This document shows, one piece after another, positions 1-12,685 of a stretch of DNA of 64,000 bases (its first letter is position 1; each line of letters opens with the position of its first letter). This stretch comes from Cladorrhinum sp. PSN259 (taxonomy: Eukaryota > Ascomycota > Sordariomycetes > Sordariales > Podosporaceae): NCBI GenBank assembly GCA_033725935.1, contig MU867115.1, forward strand, positions 62,001-126,000, given 5' to 3'. The notes beneath the pieces are model-generated. The model ran no database searches and was not told where the DNA came from. It saw only the letters and a list, made by a program, of their open reading frames with translations. The position numbers and the translations under genes are program-made.

Positions 1-52
1 GGAGCGATCAATTTCCGATCGGAGAATTATCTACCAGCTTTTCATCGAGAGA

Positions 53-367
53 ATGGAACCCAGAATCGACAATCTCCCCGCAGAGCTCAAGTTTGTCATC
101 CTCTCTCTTATCCACTTATCGACCTTGAAGTCGCTGACTGCTGCGTCTCGAGTATATCGAGAACGCCATCGAGCCCGGCGCATCGAAGTCCTCCGCAGCG
201 TTGTCAGAATAACATCGGGACCGGTGGACAACGACGTGATGGTTTTGAATCCCTCTGATCTCTCAAACCTTTTCAACCGGAGGGATGTGACGGCGCGGCC
301 ATGTGCAGCTGTCCGTTGCCTAGACTCATACACCCATTCACAGACGCTATTGATGATGAATGCTTAA
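53..367 (+). pseudogene. F-box protein N-terminal fragment
   Basis: The first ~45 residues read as a fungal F-box: a LPAEL motif near residue 9, a hydrophobic helix, then an S-R-x-Y segment followed by a basic stretch. Fungal F-box proteins of this kind normally run 300-600 residues, but this frame closes after 104 and the later part (from about residue 60) has no recognisable continuation. The start is the ATG at 53. It is probably a truncated or degenerated copy rather than a working substrate adaptor of an SCF ubiquitin ligase. An intron carrying it onward cannot be excluded, but I see no continuing open frame downstream. Confidence 0.5.
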
Positions 368-2710
368 AATAAATCCTTCAGTACACCAATCTGCCTACCG
401 ACAGTTCGAGCTCAAACCATACCAAACACCAACGCGTCCTCATACGACAGAGACGACAGGCCTTTGTGTAAGACAAGAAGGCAGTTCTCCACACGCCCGT
501 TTGACTTGAAGACAAGAATAGCTACTCCACAATGATAGTACTAATCTCAATCCCACTTGCCCGGTCTCCCTACACCCTTCCCGTCCACAAACCCTCTCCT
601 CATCCACTATTCATCATCCCCCCCCCCCCCCCCCCTTCCTGTAGCGTTCCGGGGTACGCCGGCAGCTTCACCTAACTCCTCCCTGGTGACTCCGTAGCCG
701 CTACCATAGCCTCATCCGAGTCCTCCTCACTTCCGCATCCCTTTAAACCCCTAACCAGCAATACCCTATCCCGCAGTACTTTTCCCTTATAAATACATAT
801 ACTAAAGGATATCTGAACCAGAACCGCCGAGAGTTATAAGCCCAACAAATGACCCCACTCTACCGAATTCGCCTCAGGTTGTATTATGGGAGTAGTGATG
901 GTTCCGCTAAAACTTGTTCCTGGAGTTGGATAACTCTCTCAGGGTTTATTTTAGAATGCAAATCGGCCCTGTAAATTGGTACATATGTGCCTTGCCTTGT
1001 CGTTGCCTGGCCTGATCCTCCGGGAAAACCGTTATCCATTTGCAAACAGCTTGGGCGGGGGGATTTGCTTCTGAGGCGGGAACCACGAGGGCCAATGCCC
1101 AGGTTCAGGTTGCTCTTATTCACCGAACCAATCCGTTCCGATAAGGCAGAAGTTCCCATCATCATCAGTTCAGGGCACCGGGAATCGCCCGGTTAAAAAA
1201 CTGCATCGTACTTGGAAGGGCTAGGCGTCGTCAGATGTGCTTGCCAACTATAGCTATATACCGACGAATTAACCTGGGAAAACAAGATTTATCAGGGTCC
1301 TGACCTCACAATGATTGCCAGAATGCCCAATCATTGTCGAAAAGCCATCAATACTACCTCTGATTTAGGTTATGTTATTCAGTGTTGGCCTGTAAGTGTG
1401 AAAGTGTGGCATGTTCACGGCCAAGTTTAGAGACAGGCCAAAAATGGCTGATTGATACTAGTTCGAAAGAAATTGCCGTACTGGGTAATTTACCAAGATG
1501 GTTGTGAGCTTTGCCTGGCAATCCAGCTCCTCGGGAACCTCGAGGTGCAACAAGCGGTTCATGTTATTATTGTTGGTGATTGGCGTGCATTTGACACTGT
1601 TTGCCATGCTGGTACACTGTGTCCGATGCCGCCCATCACACCCCTGCCATCCAGCTTAATTCCTCGCTTGACAAAACTTTGACCGTGTCTGAGTTGCTTG
1701 CTGCTGCGGTGATCAGACCAAGAGATGCCAAAAAATGGCATACTTGGTAGCCGTCCGTACAGGGCCTAGATCTAAGAATAACCATCTTGTTCGGCCGCCA
1801 ACTGAGTCTATCCCAACTTGTCGAGTTCTTAAGGCTGTTTCATGCCGAGTCGCAGGAAACATGAGCACCATCGCCATTCCATCTGAGGGCCGTTGGGGCC
1901 ATGGGGTAGTCTCGGCCGCATGGCATGAGCAGAAATAGGGGCCGTGTGGATGAAGTTTCTGAGTATATATATGGCGTGTCTCCGATCAGTTCAAAGTGGT
2001 CTGATTCTCAGCATCCGAACATCATCAAAGCAAACAGCACCACAATCCAGAAACAAAAGCACAGCAAAGCAGGCATTTGCAAACCCAGACCGAGCATCCA
2101 CCTCCTCTCAGTCTTCAATTTCGACTTCATCACTACCGTGACCAACACCCCTCACCATATCGATCCAACTCCATCACCAAGTGAGTATCCACGAGCCTTA
2201 GCGGTCCTCAGTGACGCAAAATATGTTCAGAGTACTTGTTTTGTTCTCTCACTTGCTAATACCGCCATCGCCAAGAAGTAGAAATGTGCTGCTACGGTAT
2301 ACTCGAATGAAAGTGCGAATGCACAGAGAGAGGCAACTGGGCCAGGTGCCAAGCGTATGCAACCTGGCCGAGAGACAGACCTCACCCTACCAGACATGCC
2401 TCACGGCTGGATCGTTACTATGACTGGAAGTGCGACTTTCATCTATATCCCGCCAACCCCTGTGGAAACTCCGGTTCAAAGCAACAGCGCCAGAAGAAGT
2501 CATAATGCTGGAAGCGGGCCTGGTTTGGTTGGCGGTTTTTAGGTCACCGTGGGTGACAAGACTCTCCCGGTTTTTTTTTTTTTTTTTTTTTTTTTGGCGG
2601 TAGAATTTCATTAGACTAGACTAGTAGTTGCATAGAAATGTGAAGCGTGCTGGTCACGCACTAACTTACGAATACGAATTGGCCCTGGCCTTGATGATGA
2701 CTACCTCAGC
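368..2710. other. Intergenic, no supportable gene
   Basis: Only short unrelated open frames occur here, none with a family motif or consistent splicing. It holds an 18-nt C run (618-635), a 25-nt T run (2571-2595), and a small hairpin of 6-bp arms (2543-2548 with 2552-2557) just before that T run. Confidence 0.5.
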
Positions 2711-2825
2711 GAGCTCAGCTATTGGGCATGTCCAACAACCAACCGCGCACAGTGTTGCTTCCACACGAGCTCAGCTATTGGGCATCCATGTCCAACCAAC
2801 CAACTACGCACAGTTGCTTCCGCAC
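2711..2825. repeat. Tandem duplication upstream of the SRR1-like gene
   Basis: Two imperfect copies of a ~57-nt unit lie head to tail, at 2711-2766 and 2767-2825. Both begin gagctcagctattgggcat. They differ by a few substitutions and small indels. They end about 130 bp before the ATG of the next gene, so they lie in its probable promoter. Confidence 0.8.
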
Positions 2826-2957
2826 GAGATAGCATTTCATCACGTGCCGAATTACTGTTGGGGCTTGTATTCAATCCCGCACACGGGCCAGCTTCAACTC
2901 AACCCGTGCGGGAAGAGAAGGAAGTGAGAAAGGTGCAAATGTCAGCAGCAGGTCAAA

Positions 2958-4177
2958 ATGCAACATCACGAACAAAAAATTCTCAACGTTCGACGGTTGT
3001 ATGATTCTGGTATCCCATTCTTTACGAAGGATGCGCTACGGCGCATGGCATCAGATCTGGACACTGTCAAGAACACCAGGAACGAAAAGGTTTTGGTCGC
3101 TGGCCTCGATGGACACTCTTGCGAGTTCCTCACAGAAGGCGGCAAGGTCATACCAAACCAAGGCCCATTCTTCGACGAAAACGACCATTATATCCCCGAA
3201 GCCAACGTCGGGATTGAGGGGGTGTGGAGGGGCAGAATTAGCTACATCCCGATCAACAGGCTCGTGCAGCGGCCCGGCGTCTCCTACTCGGTCAAGCAGC
3301 CCGAGGACGAGCACTACTTTCCGCTCACTTTCGAATACTGGGTAGATTATCGTAACCAGACCACCAAGGAAGAGGTCCACGAGGATCCCCGTCTTGTTCG
3401 GCTGCCGCTGCACGCTGCCCGACAAACCTTTGAGCGCGAGCGTGCTCTATTTCAACGCGGCGCGCAGGCCAGCGAACTGCGGTCTGTCCTGGAATCCTAC
3501 CGCCAATCCAGCCGGCTCCCAACAGTCCAAAAGGTTGTAGCATTCGCTTGCGGCTCGGTTTCGTGGAAAGACAACCTCAGTATCCGTTCCTCGCGCCAGC
3601 ACGCCCTCGCCTTGTTCGTGCGCGATTACTTTGCCGAGACGCAAAAGAGCGAGGTCCAGTGTTTCGCCCAGGAGCCAGACTACAAGGACGTCGACTATGG
3701 AATCCTTGAAGACGCAGCGGTCGGCATCAAGATCCTTGAGGACCCATGGGGGTTCATCGAAGTCGATGACGAGACGGTGGTGGTGGCCTTCTCCCCGGAC
3801 GTCCCGGTGCGGCAGGTTGTTGCCGACATCGCACGGCCCGCGATGATGTTCTGGAACAGGGGGTGGGACTCTACAACGCATGACACTCGAGGAGGCCTTG
3901 ACCCTTCGTTGTCCATTGTACCGTCCGACTCGTAGGCTTCTTCTTTTTCTCTGCTCTCACCTGACTCGGCTGTGCTAACCTGAGATGCAGGACGGACCCC
4001 ATGGCGCCCCGCCTGGCGGACATGCTCAAGTGTTACTGGGAACACCCGCTCACGACGGACGAGGATTTGGCTTTTCTTTGTTCGGCAATGTACATACATA
4101 AGCCAAAGGGTAACGTTGAGGAAGAGGTGGAGAGTACAGATGCGGGCATGCTGAGCGAAAAGAGGGGGGGCGAATGA
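2958..4177 (+). CDS. SRR1-like domain protein
   Basis: Two exons, 2958-3931 and 3991-4177, give 386 residues. The 59-nt intron has a GTAGGC donor, a CTAAC branch site and an acceptor CAG. The second half carries the SRR1-like signature: a hydrophobic strand followed by G-S-V-S around residue 199, then an R-x-x-QHALAL helix, later a strand with a D-x-DYG motif, and a conserved W-N-R-G-W-D near the end of exon 1. The family is named for Arabidopsis SRR1 (sensitivity to red light reduced). Fungal members are soluble and of unknown biochemical function, so no reaction is proposed. Reading through the intron would stop the protein 60 residues early. A short tandem duplication lies in its promoter. 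Confidence 0.75.
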
Positions 4178-5083
4178 TGACAAGGATGGCTCCTGAGGTT
4201 TTTGAAATGATGACTCAGAATATATATTCTTCCAAATTGAGCGGAAACGCGGTATTCTTGCCCTCTAATGGATTATTTGAGCTTTATAGGATAGGCCAAC
4301 ACCGGAGGAGGGGTTGACCTTTAATTGACTTGTCCCAAATAGTTATTAGACAGATTGGTTTTTTTTTTCGAGAGAGATAGAGAGAATGCGAATGTGAAAT
4401 GTTTCCATCTAGGGTTTTTCTTGCATTGTCTCCCATTGAACTTTGGTCCCCATCTGACCCTTGTACATGTACGTACAACTCCACTTCAAAATTAGCGACG
4501 ACATAAATTTCTAAAATTTTCTCGCACATTATCCCAACAATACCCGTCCGAGTCGCGACGCAAGATCGATCTCCCCGAGGCCGGACCGGATACCTTCGAG
4601 TTGCGACCGCAAAATTGCCCTCCTCGGGCGCGGACAGAAGTGGAGTCATCGTGGCTACCACCAGCTATCGCGGTGGCGGGTCGACGTTTTTAGCCGAGTC
4701 CAGCAGCCACAGCATGTTCACGACAGTCATAGTCGGCAGTTTGCTACACACTTGAATTGATACAGTAACTGGCACAGTCCAACCTCAAAGCCATATATAA
4801 GGACGTCTACTTTGAAGTTAGATCTGGCCTCTCTGGCTACAGGTCACCCGGTTCAGAACTATCTGGCCCCTATGTGGGACTATCCGGCTATATAAATTTT
4901 GTCATGGTCCAGTCACGCCATTTGGCCAATTCGCTTTTTAGAAGAAAAGCACTCGACGTTATTCTATCTTGGCCAGTTCCAGTTCTGGACAGTATAAAGG
5001 TCAAGGTTTACTACCTATCCAGCCTCTCCAATGCAAACCAGTCCAAGCTTCAGTCCGACATAAGTTCGTATATCTTCGGGCTA
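4178..5083. other. Intergenic between SRR1-like and LPMO genes
   Basis: The two genes converge here, so this should be 3' flank for both. No coding region, RNA gene or clear repeat was recognised. An AT-rich stretch lies at about 4200-4400. Confidence 0.4.
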
Positions 5084-6149
5084 CTAGGATGAACGAGGTG
5101 TAGGAAGTGCTGCCCGCTTCGAAGTGGCAAAAGTTGACGGCAATGGAGCTCTGGGAACTGGCTTTTTGCCCTCAGGACCAACGGGGGTGGCCACAGCTCG
5201 CCGACCAGCTGCAATGTTGCTGTTACCTGTGCTGCCTGACGATGTGGCACTTGACCCGTCCCAGACCGGCGGTCCAGGAATTGGGTAACTCTGGTTAGAT
5301 ATGTCAGTATACCTCCTCTGTTGGGACCCAATGCGGTCAGGCTTTGCTTACATCAAACTTGGTATACATGTTGAAGAAGATACCCGGATCAGAGACGGAA
5401 TACCCGGTGTTGAGATTGAACGCTTGGTCTGGCTCTCGCGTTCCACTTCCCCCAACCTCGACTTGCACGCACTGGGGGAAAAGATTAGACGACATATCCT
5501 GTTGAAAACGACTTGCTGTTGGAACATACCTGGGGATAAAACTGAGCGCCCCTTTTAGGATCCTGATCGAACCTTTTGTCTGCCTCATGCAGCGCAATGA
5601 TCTCCTGGCGAACGATGTACTTTCCGGCCTTGAGCTCTGCGGGTAAATTGAAGTCCCATTTGCCCTTTTGAGCAATGAGTTTATCTACTGCCCACTTCTT
5701 TGTTGCAGAGTCAAAGCCTTCTTCATGGATCTTGGTCCAAACGCCACCGGAGGGCTGGCCGTCCACGAAGGGGGTGATGTACGTTATGATGGGACCGGAG
5801 TGGCTTGGGTCGATGATGTCGTCCCCACGGGTGATGCGTCGCCATTCGAAGGTCAAACGGTCCCCTGCGTTGGCAGAGATGAAGTCGGAAACTGCAGTGG
5901 CGCCCTTGACGTTGCAGTTGATCTCTGGGCTGGATATATCTTTGATGGGGTCCGTGTTAGGAGGAGACCGGATGCTGTACGCCATGATGTTAGCATCTAC
6001 TGCAAAACTGATCACCCAGGGCTAACCAACTATTTCCCTTGTCCGTCTCCTTGATCTTTCCCATCAATGAACGCATTGCAGATAACGCTATGAGCAAGGG
6101 TAGATGGCAGTCCGAGGAGCAACAGCGTGGTAAGATAGGATTGGTGCAT
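5084..6149 (-). CDS. AA9 lytic polysaccharide monooxygenase (secreted, cellulose-active family)
   Basis: Four exons on the minus strand (6149-6031, 5974-5530, 5471-5352, 5290-5084) join in phase to 296 residues. The introns are 56, 58 and 61 nt with normal branch sites. A 19-residue signal peptide ending T-L-A places His20 at the mature N-terminus, as required for the copper histidine brace. His98 (in S-H-S-G-P) is the second brace ligand, Tyr186 (in Q-F-Y-P) the axial tyrosine, Gln184 the active-site glutamine, and Cys60/Cys189 the conserved disulfide pair. AA9 enzymes cleave crystalline cellulose oxidatively outside the cell. The tail after P-P-V-W is a Ser/Thr/Pro-rich linker with no CBM1. 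One oddity is that the second-sphere His of the usual R-H-E-I-I motif is Gln163. Confidence 0.9.
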
Positions 6150-7612
6150 TTTCAGATGGTTTGTCCGGACTATCAAAGGGAAGGGGATTGCAAATATTTC
6201 TAATGATTGGTAAAGGAATGGATGCTCAGGTCAACCTGGACTACTGAGGATAAAGATGGCACCGGGCCAAAAGACAGAAGGAGTGTGAAGGTGTTGATGA
6301 GGAAAAGGTGAGGGCCATTGTGAAGCTGGGATTTCGCTCTTTTGTATTTCGAGGTTCGCCAGTGAGAGGAATGATCTGAGTTGACCAAAGAGATGGTCTG
6401 TAAGCACTACTCGGTGGCGGACCGTTTCGGAAGAGGGGAGGGGGTGGTCGCAGCCATATGCGCCTCCGGGTAGGACCGGTGAATGGCCGTTGTCAGCTTT
6501 GAAGTTGTGGGGATATGAGTACGGGAAGGATTCTAACTGAAGAGCATATTTCAATTGTTTACACGGCCTGAAAGTTTGATGGCGCGCGGATCGCAAGAAG
6601 TTTAATAATAACCATTATGGCAAACAGAGTAAAAGTTGCTTGTGAGATTGCACTCCATCCACCAGAACCCACTGATTGATACCTCCTGGCCGACCTGAAG
6701 CTTGGCACGTCATCAAACTGCCAAGCTGCCAAGCTGCTTTCCAAAATTGGAAGCATAAAAATGGGTGGGGTGGTGCTTCTAAGCAGGTAGGCGCAAATGG
6801 GTACTGGCGGATTCTTGCGGCCTGCTAGATCTCAAAATCACTGACTTACTCCTGCCCTCGCGGCTGCGTTTCCGACATTTGGAAAGCACTACCCCGCCGA
6901 AACCAACCCCGCTGCTTGTACCGAGGACTCAGTTTTGGACAGACGCAACCACAGAACCAACCGCTTTTCTGACGGCCCACGAGCTGCGCCGCATGCCTAG
7001 AAAAAAACAATACGATATTTCCGAGAATAACCACTTGGCAGTCTACCATTCATCACTGGCTCATATGCCTTTTTTTGTTCTTTTTTCCCTTTCCCTCATT
7101 TGGCTCCATGGTGGTGGGTTTTGAAGCCGACGTGAAGGGTTCGGATGTTGTGAATCAAATGATCATCCGCATAGGAAAGTGCGTGTTGGCAAACAATCGC
7201 CTGCATGCATACTGCAAATAAGACTACTGTGAACAATTGTGGAAAACATCGAGGTCTCTGAGTTTAATACAGGTGTATTTTTGCGACAACCAGCTTCTTC
7301 ATTTCTTCCCGAATACCCTTTGGGCTCCTTTCTACACATATATTTTCGCTTCTTGAACACTTCACTTCGCGAAGTCTCGGCAGCCAGCCCGAATGTCATC
7401 TTGGAGCAAACAGACGCCATAACCAGAGTTTTTTTCTTCAAGAAAGCCACTATGTATATGGCAAGTTTTATTTGTTGAGAATCCTGCTTCCAATCGGAAC
7501 GTATATCCATCCACCCAACCTGCCTGATTTGTGAAACCACAGACTGGATCTACCTATTCACACATTTACTCCATACATAGAAAAACAGCAAGAAAAAAAC
7601 ACGGCATCCTCC
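6150..7612. other. Intergenic, LPMO upstream region
   Basis: This is the upstream region of the LPMO and the 3' flank of the ankyrin gene. Open frames here lack motifs and mostly start at non-ATG codons. No RNA gene or repeat was recognised. Confidence 0.4.
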
Positions 7613-10600
7613 CTAGACCTCCAAACTCTCCCTTTCACTGTTCAGCTTCATTACGGCTGCTAGTGTCTGCTGCCAGCCACTGGGAGTGGTGGTTGTCTCT
7701 TGGTCGTTGGCCCCGCCTGTTCCTTTGGTCGTCGTCGTTTCCTCAAATGGCATTGGTACGCCGTGGAGAGTCTTACAAACCCAGGCAACCGCAGCGAAAG
7801 AGACTGGATCTGGCTCATCAAACCACCGTGAAAGGCTGGCGGTATCCAACTTACAACTTATTAGGCGTTGACCCCGGGCGGCGGCCGGATCATCCTCGAC
7901 ACTGAACGCCTTTTGAAGAATGCACTGCAAAACCCCGTTTGCCCCTCCTTCAGATATCTCCTTCTGTAGACGTGTAGCAAATGTTTCTTCGGATGATTTG
8001 AGATCGGGATCTACTTTCCCATCGCACGCTTTGTCTGGCAAAGGTCTGTTGACATCCACGCCGTGCTGTATCAGCAGAGCCATGGTGCCCAAATGCTTTC
8101 CCAACCGGCTCAAAAAGGGTCTGACGTCTTCAACTCGATACTGATCGAACCGTGAGGCAAGCATTGCCTGCATGTGCGACAGAATGTCTGACAGGATGCA
8201 AGGTGCAGAATGAGGTATCTGGCTTGGGCTCAGACCGAGTTCGATCAGTAGGAGCAAGAGGTCATAGGGCTGGTATTTGCAGGCAGCCGCGAGATACCGT
8301 GCTGAATCTGAGCGCAAGTGTTGCAAGTCTTTCTCGGCGGGGGCACGATGCTTAATAAATTCCTTGACAACTCGAACGCGACCGCTGAGAATAGCCTGAA
8401 ATGAGTGTCAGTATGAAACTAAGAAAGCACCCATGACGAAGCCAAAGGGAATAGCTTACATATTCAAATGCCGAAAGACCAGGATATTCGGGAACGAGTT
8501 GTTCTTGGAAGCTTGCAATCTTGTCGATCACGAACTTGGCCGGCTGCTGTCCTTCCTTGGGCTGTAGTATGTTGGTTGTATCGGACGGACCACTCCCCGG
8601 CATCAAATCACTTCCTCTGAGATAGGGATCCGCACCGTGCTCGAGCAACAGCCTCACGGATTCAATCCTTCCAGGCGAAGAACTCTGTACCAAGACCATG
8701 AGCGGTGTCTGGCGACATGCGGTGAAGGCATTAAAATCCCAGTCATCCGACAATGATAACAAGCACCGGATGAGCCGTTTTGGTGCTGCCTGCGTTGATA
8801 AGCAGGCGAGATGAAGTAGGGATGCGCCGTGCAGGAATTTAATCCTAGCCATGCCAATGTTGTAGTTCCCAGTGACCAGTTCCCTCAAGATTTGATTCTT
8901 TGTATCGCGGCAAATGAGAAGCTGCAGCACTAGCAGTGCCTCTGGCGTCATCACACCGCTCGTTGTTGTCAAAAGTGCGTCTTCGCTCGTTGAGAACATA
9001 TTAAGCACCTCGAGGAAAGCGACACCCCCTGATTCAATCTCAGAGCAGAGCTGAGACACAATCCTGTCTGCGCTATCATCGTCAAGGATATAACCAAGCC
9101 TGGTACCGAGGTTGGATAACTTCTGACAAACTGATAGATTTGGTTCTCTGGATTTGGCATGCTGGCAAATAACATCCACAGCATAAACTACCGCTTGCCG
9201 GAATGTGTCCACCGCAAGGTTGGCCTCAGTACAATGTTCGACGAAGTAGTCAAAGTAGGCACCGTTGGAGGCCCTCTGAACCTCCTTGTGGGTGGTGTCC
9301 ATGACTGCGCTAATGATTTGAGACAGTGGTGCAGAAGTAGGAAGGTCGCAAGTGGGAGGTCCAAACTCAGCACCATGTTCGAGGAGTAGACGAAGAGTTG
9401 CCAGTCGTGCTTCCGAATTGTGCTGGGAGAAACTTGTCACCTGGGTAGATACGGCAACGGATGTAGCAGTATAACTGGACTCGCTTCGAATGTTGACATT
9501 GACGCCTGCAGCCAGCAGAGTCTCAACCAACAGTGGGTCAGCGTTTTTTGCAGCATACATTAGTGCTGTCATATGTCCAGTCGAAGACCCAAGTTTTTCG
9601 AGGTCAATTTTTCCATGTTCAATAAGAGTCTTTAGCTCAGCAACGTAGCGGTTTCTAATTGTGAGCATCAACGGTGAAGGCTCCCGGCTATTCGGATCAA
9701 CACCGGCTTGGAGCGCCTGTTTGACCAAGTCGTTGCGGTCTTTTTCCCAGAACTCCCGGTTTTGACGTTCACGAGTCCAGGTAGAGTAAGGTGCCGATAA
9801 AGCCAGACTGAGAAGGTTCAAGTGGTCAACGTTTGAGGAGTCGGTGTGGGGGTTCGCACCAACGTGCAACAAAGCTTTTGCCGCTACAAAGTTCCCCAAA
9901 TATAGAGCCAGTGACAGCGGAGAACCATTTAACCGACGCCGCCTCCAACTACGGGAAGGCGAGCTCGCTGGTTCGTCCAGAGACAGACCGATCTCTTGAA
10001 GTAGTTTCGCAATGGATTTGGCGGCCTCGAAGTCGCGACATAGAGCCAGATAGTGCATCGCAGTGAATTGTAATTCATGACCGATGTGTACAGGTGACGA
10101 GTTGGATGTTTGCTGATCAGGAGCGTTCTGGCGATGTTGGCGCTCGATAATAGCTCGGACCACCTCAACCCGTCCGTGAGCGGTAGCGCATTCAAGCGTA
10201 GATACACTGAACCCCCCATCTGCTGTCACTAGCGGCGCCCCTCCCTGTAGAAGTAAAAGCGACACAGCCGAGTTTCCAGAGCAGATGGCGTGGTGGAGCG
10301 GTCGCCACTGGGGCACTGGATTTTGCGTCTGGTATCTCTGGTGTACCCGCAGTTCTTCTCTCGGGTGGCGCACTATCATGAAGTAGTAGTTGTCAAGGCG
10401 GAACGATAAATGCTGTTGAAGTGGGAAACAAGTGCACAGGTGTTGGGAGGTTGCGTTCATCTCAGCTCCGTTGTCAAGGAGTAAGTTGATTATCTCGGCC
10501 TGAGCCCCGCTGGCTGCGGCTAGATGTAAGAGACTAGCGGTGAAGCCACTATCGCGAACCGTTGCAATGTCGGGTTGTGAAAGGCGCCAGTCGAAGAACC

Positions 10601-10973
10601 CTTGCCCATGGGCATTGCGGATCTGCTGCCACGATGTCATGCTCCCGTTCCAGAGGAGTTGAGGCTGTTGAGACGTCCTTCCGTCTTCGGATATCTTCTG
10701 CCTTTCCGCAATGGCCGCGCACCTATTGGGCCCGGCGAAATGAAGTGCGAGTTTGAGGAGGTGAACATCATTGGATTGAACAGCCCATCGCAGGGCAGAG
10801 TTGAGTCCAGATCTGAACAAGACGGGGTTCAGGATTTCGTGACATTTGCGGTTGACTTTGACGAGGGCGGCCAGAGAACGGAACCAGTAGTAGTCGTCGG
10901 CGGGTCGGTCGCTTCGAATCCAGTCTGAAATATCGAGGATAATCTCTGGGGGCAGGTCATTGAATTTGGCCAT
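7613..10973 (-). CDS. F-box and ankyrin-repeat protein, 1098 residues
   Basis: Two exons, 10973-8460 and 8395-7613, are separated by a 64-nt intron (GTAAGC donor, TTTCAG acceptor, phase 0). The start is the ATG at 10973. The frame is open further upstream, but only to a GTG at 11033, which is unlikely to be used. Residues 3-30 are an F-box (L-P-P-E-I-I-L-D). At least eight ankyrin-like units follow, seen as repeated G-A-x-x-N/D-x-x-x or L-L-L-x-H-G-A-x patterns, for example near residues 160, 380, 470, 520 and 800. The likely role is a substrate-recognition or scaffold protein. The fungal F-box/ankyrin family is large and its partners are mostly unknown. It has no transmembrane segment or signal peptide. 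Confidence 0.85.
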
Positions 10974-11817
10974 TGCTCCCGGGGACTCTTTTGGGTGCAA
11001 ATGCGACGGTTTTATCCGAATGTTGTCGCGCACAACTTTTGGTATCCTGGGAGGGTTGTTCTCACTTCAGCCAGCGCCACTGCAGCCTGCTGCTGTGACC
11101 TATCAATATTCCCCCCAATTATCGTGGCCCCACTCGTTGCTGCCTGTGATCACGTGATACAAGAAACACCACCACTGTCTTACGGTCGCACATCAGGCTC
11201 AAATTTGCAGAGTAAAAAACTAGCTTCAAAGTCTCCATGTTGATAGATGCATATGGCAAGCTCTGGTATTTCTGTCATTCTGGAACGTGCATCAATTCGT
11301 CCGATGTAATCGTGCATCTTGCCTTGGAGTCCAGTTTAAGTTGCGCGGAACAGCGGGGGAGTGGAGAAGTGGGGGAACCCGTGGGTTTCTCGGAGAAACT
11401 TTCTCTTCTGGCCGGACGCGGGGTGACTCGAGGGTGATCCTTCCATGTTGCCAAAGATGTGTGGCTAGTCTGCTTAGCAGCAGGTGCAAAAGAGCGTTAC
11501 CTAAATATACCCAAGAAAATAGTTGCGCGGACATGAGTGAAACGGCCAAAGAGACACGAGTTACAAATCATACGCAGATTCACACTGCAGTCTCTGCAAA
11601 GAGAGGTTCAGTTCCAAGTACTGTCCTCCCGACAGGGCCTACCAATCCGATTTTTTTTTTATTTTTTTATTTTTGGATGCCAAATTCAACCATAATTCAA
11701 ACCTCCGCAGGGCCTTTTATTTTCCTTCGCTTCACAGCAGCAGATAAGTCCCCATCTGAAATTGTGAGAACAGTCGCACAGAAGTGCACATGTCGACCTC
11801 CCAAGAGGGAAACAGAA
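10974..11817. other. Intergenic up to the assembly gap
   Basis: This is the upstream region of the F-box/ankyrin gene. No supportable coding region was seen. The long open frame that crosses the gap is low-complexity and is rejected. Confidence 0.4.
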
Positions 11818-11911
11818 NNNNNNNNNNNNNNNNNNNNNNNNNNNNNNNNNNNNNNNNNNNNNNNNNNNNNNNNNNNNNNNNNNNNNNNNNNNNNNNNNNN
11901 NNNNNNNNNNN
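11818..11911. other. Assembly gap (94 N)
   Basis: A run of 94 undetermined bases sits directly beside a purine-rich simple repeat. The repeat is probably why the assembly broke here. Confidence 0.95.
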
Positions 11912-12095
11912 TAAGAAGAAGAACAAGAAGAAGAAGAACAAGAAGAAGAAGAACAAGAAGAAGAAGAACAAGAAGAAGAAGAACAAGAAGAAGAAGAACA
12001 AGAAGAAGAAGAACAAGAAGAAGAAAAAAAAGATTTAGGGAAAAAAAAGATTTAGGGAAAAAAAAGAAAAAAAGGAAGAAAAAAAGGTCGAAAAT
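11912..12095. repeat. (AAG)n/AAC simple repeat with A-rich tail
   Basis: A 15-nt unit of AAG triplets and one AAC is repeated about eight times to ~12030, then gives way to A-rich sequence with two direct copies of a 'gatttaggg' motif. It adjoins the tRNA-like element at 12207-12277, on that element's downstream (minus-strand) side. Confidence 0.8.
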
Positions 12096-12206
12096 AGTAA
12101 AAAGCTCACCTGCTACCACCCCCTCGAAGTGGTGGCCACAGGCTACGAAAAACCCCAGCTTTGCTTTGTGCGAGGCTCAGGGGTTTTTCCGGGCAGTCGA
12201 GAAGCT

Positions 12207-12277
12207 GCCCGAGCGGGGAGTCGAACCCCCGACCCGGACAACTACCTTCACACCCCAATACCATTGGGCTACGGGGC
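12207..12277 (-). ncRNA. tRNA-like sequence (degenerate)
   Basis: Read on the minus strand, it has a good A box (TAGCCCAATGG, plus-strand 12261-12271) and a good B box (GGTTCGACTCC, 12217-12227) at normal tRNA spacing, plus a paired T stem. The acceptor ends (5' GCCCCG and 3' CTCGGGC) pair only partly, and no anticodon stem forms. I therefore read it as a tRNA-derived pseudogene or SINE head, not a working tRNA. A TATATA lies upstream at about 12322-12330, and a T-rich tract lies downstream on the same strand. Confidence 0.45.
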
Positions 12278-12685
12278 CCAACCTTATTGGGGCTTCTGGT
12301 GATAGGTTGCATGCGGGACGTTGTATATAAAGGGCAGTCATTAGTCAATGGAGGGAGCAGGTTGTGCCTGTGCCTGGTGGTCCTCGAAGTCCGACTGGTT
12401 TATTTTATCTGCATCCAGAAGAGGATCTGGTGCCTCTTTGTGCAGGGATAACAAGCCCCTTGCATCTCTTCCCATGACCGGGCATGCACTCATTGTAGTC
12501 ACGGTGGCAATTCAAAAAGAGGACTGGCCCCATGGCTTACATTACTCGATATTCAACTTGCCATGATATATGAATTTGTATATTATTGATATATGTACAT
12601 GTACCTTGCATCATTTCCCACCTCTTTAATGGGGCTTTTCTCGCAACAACTCATCTCGCTGATCCAACACTCCCTTACATATGTA
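12278..12685. other. Intergenic, no gene seen
   Basis: This is AT-rich sequence between the tRNA-like element and the 3' end of the CFEM-like gene. A TATATAA-type box at about 12322 may belong to the tRNA-like element. Confidence 0.35.

Noticed and set aside
12207..12277. Functional tRNA gene
   Set aside because: A and B boxes are good but the acceptor ends mispair and no anticodon stem forms.
11287..12330. Long open frame of 347 codons crossing the assembly gap
   Set aside because: Its middle is the N gap and an AAG/AAC simple repeat, and its end is the antisense of a tRNA-like element. No domain and no intron support.
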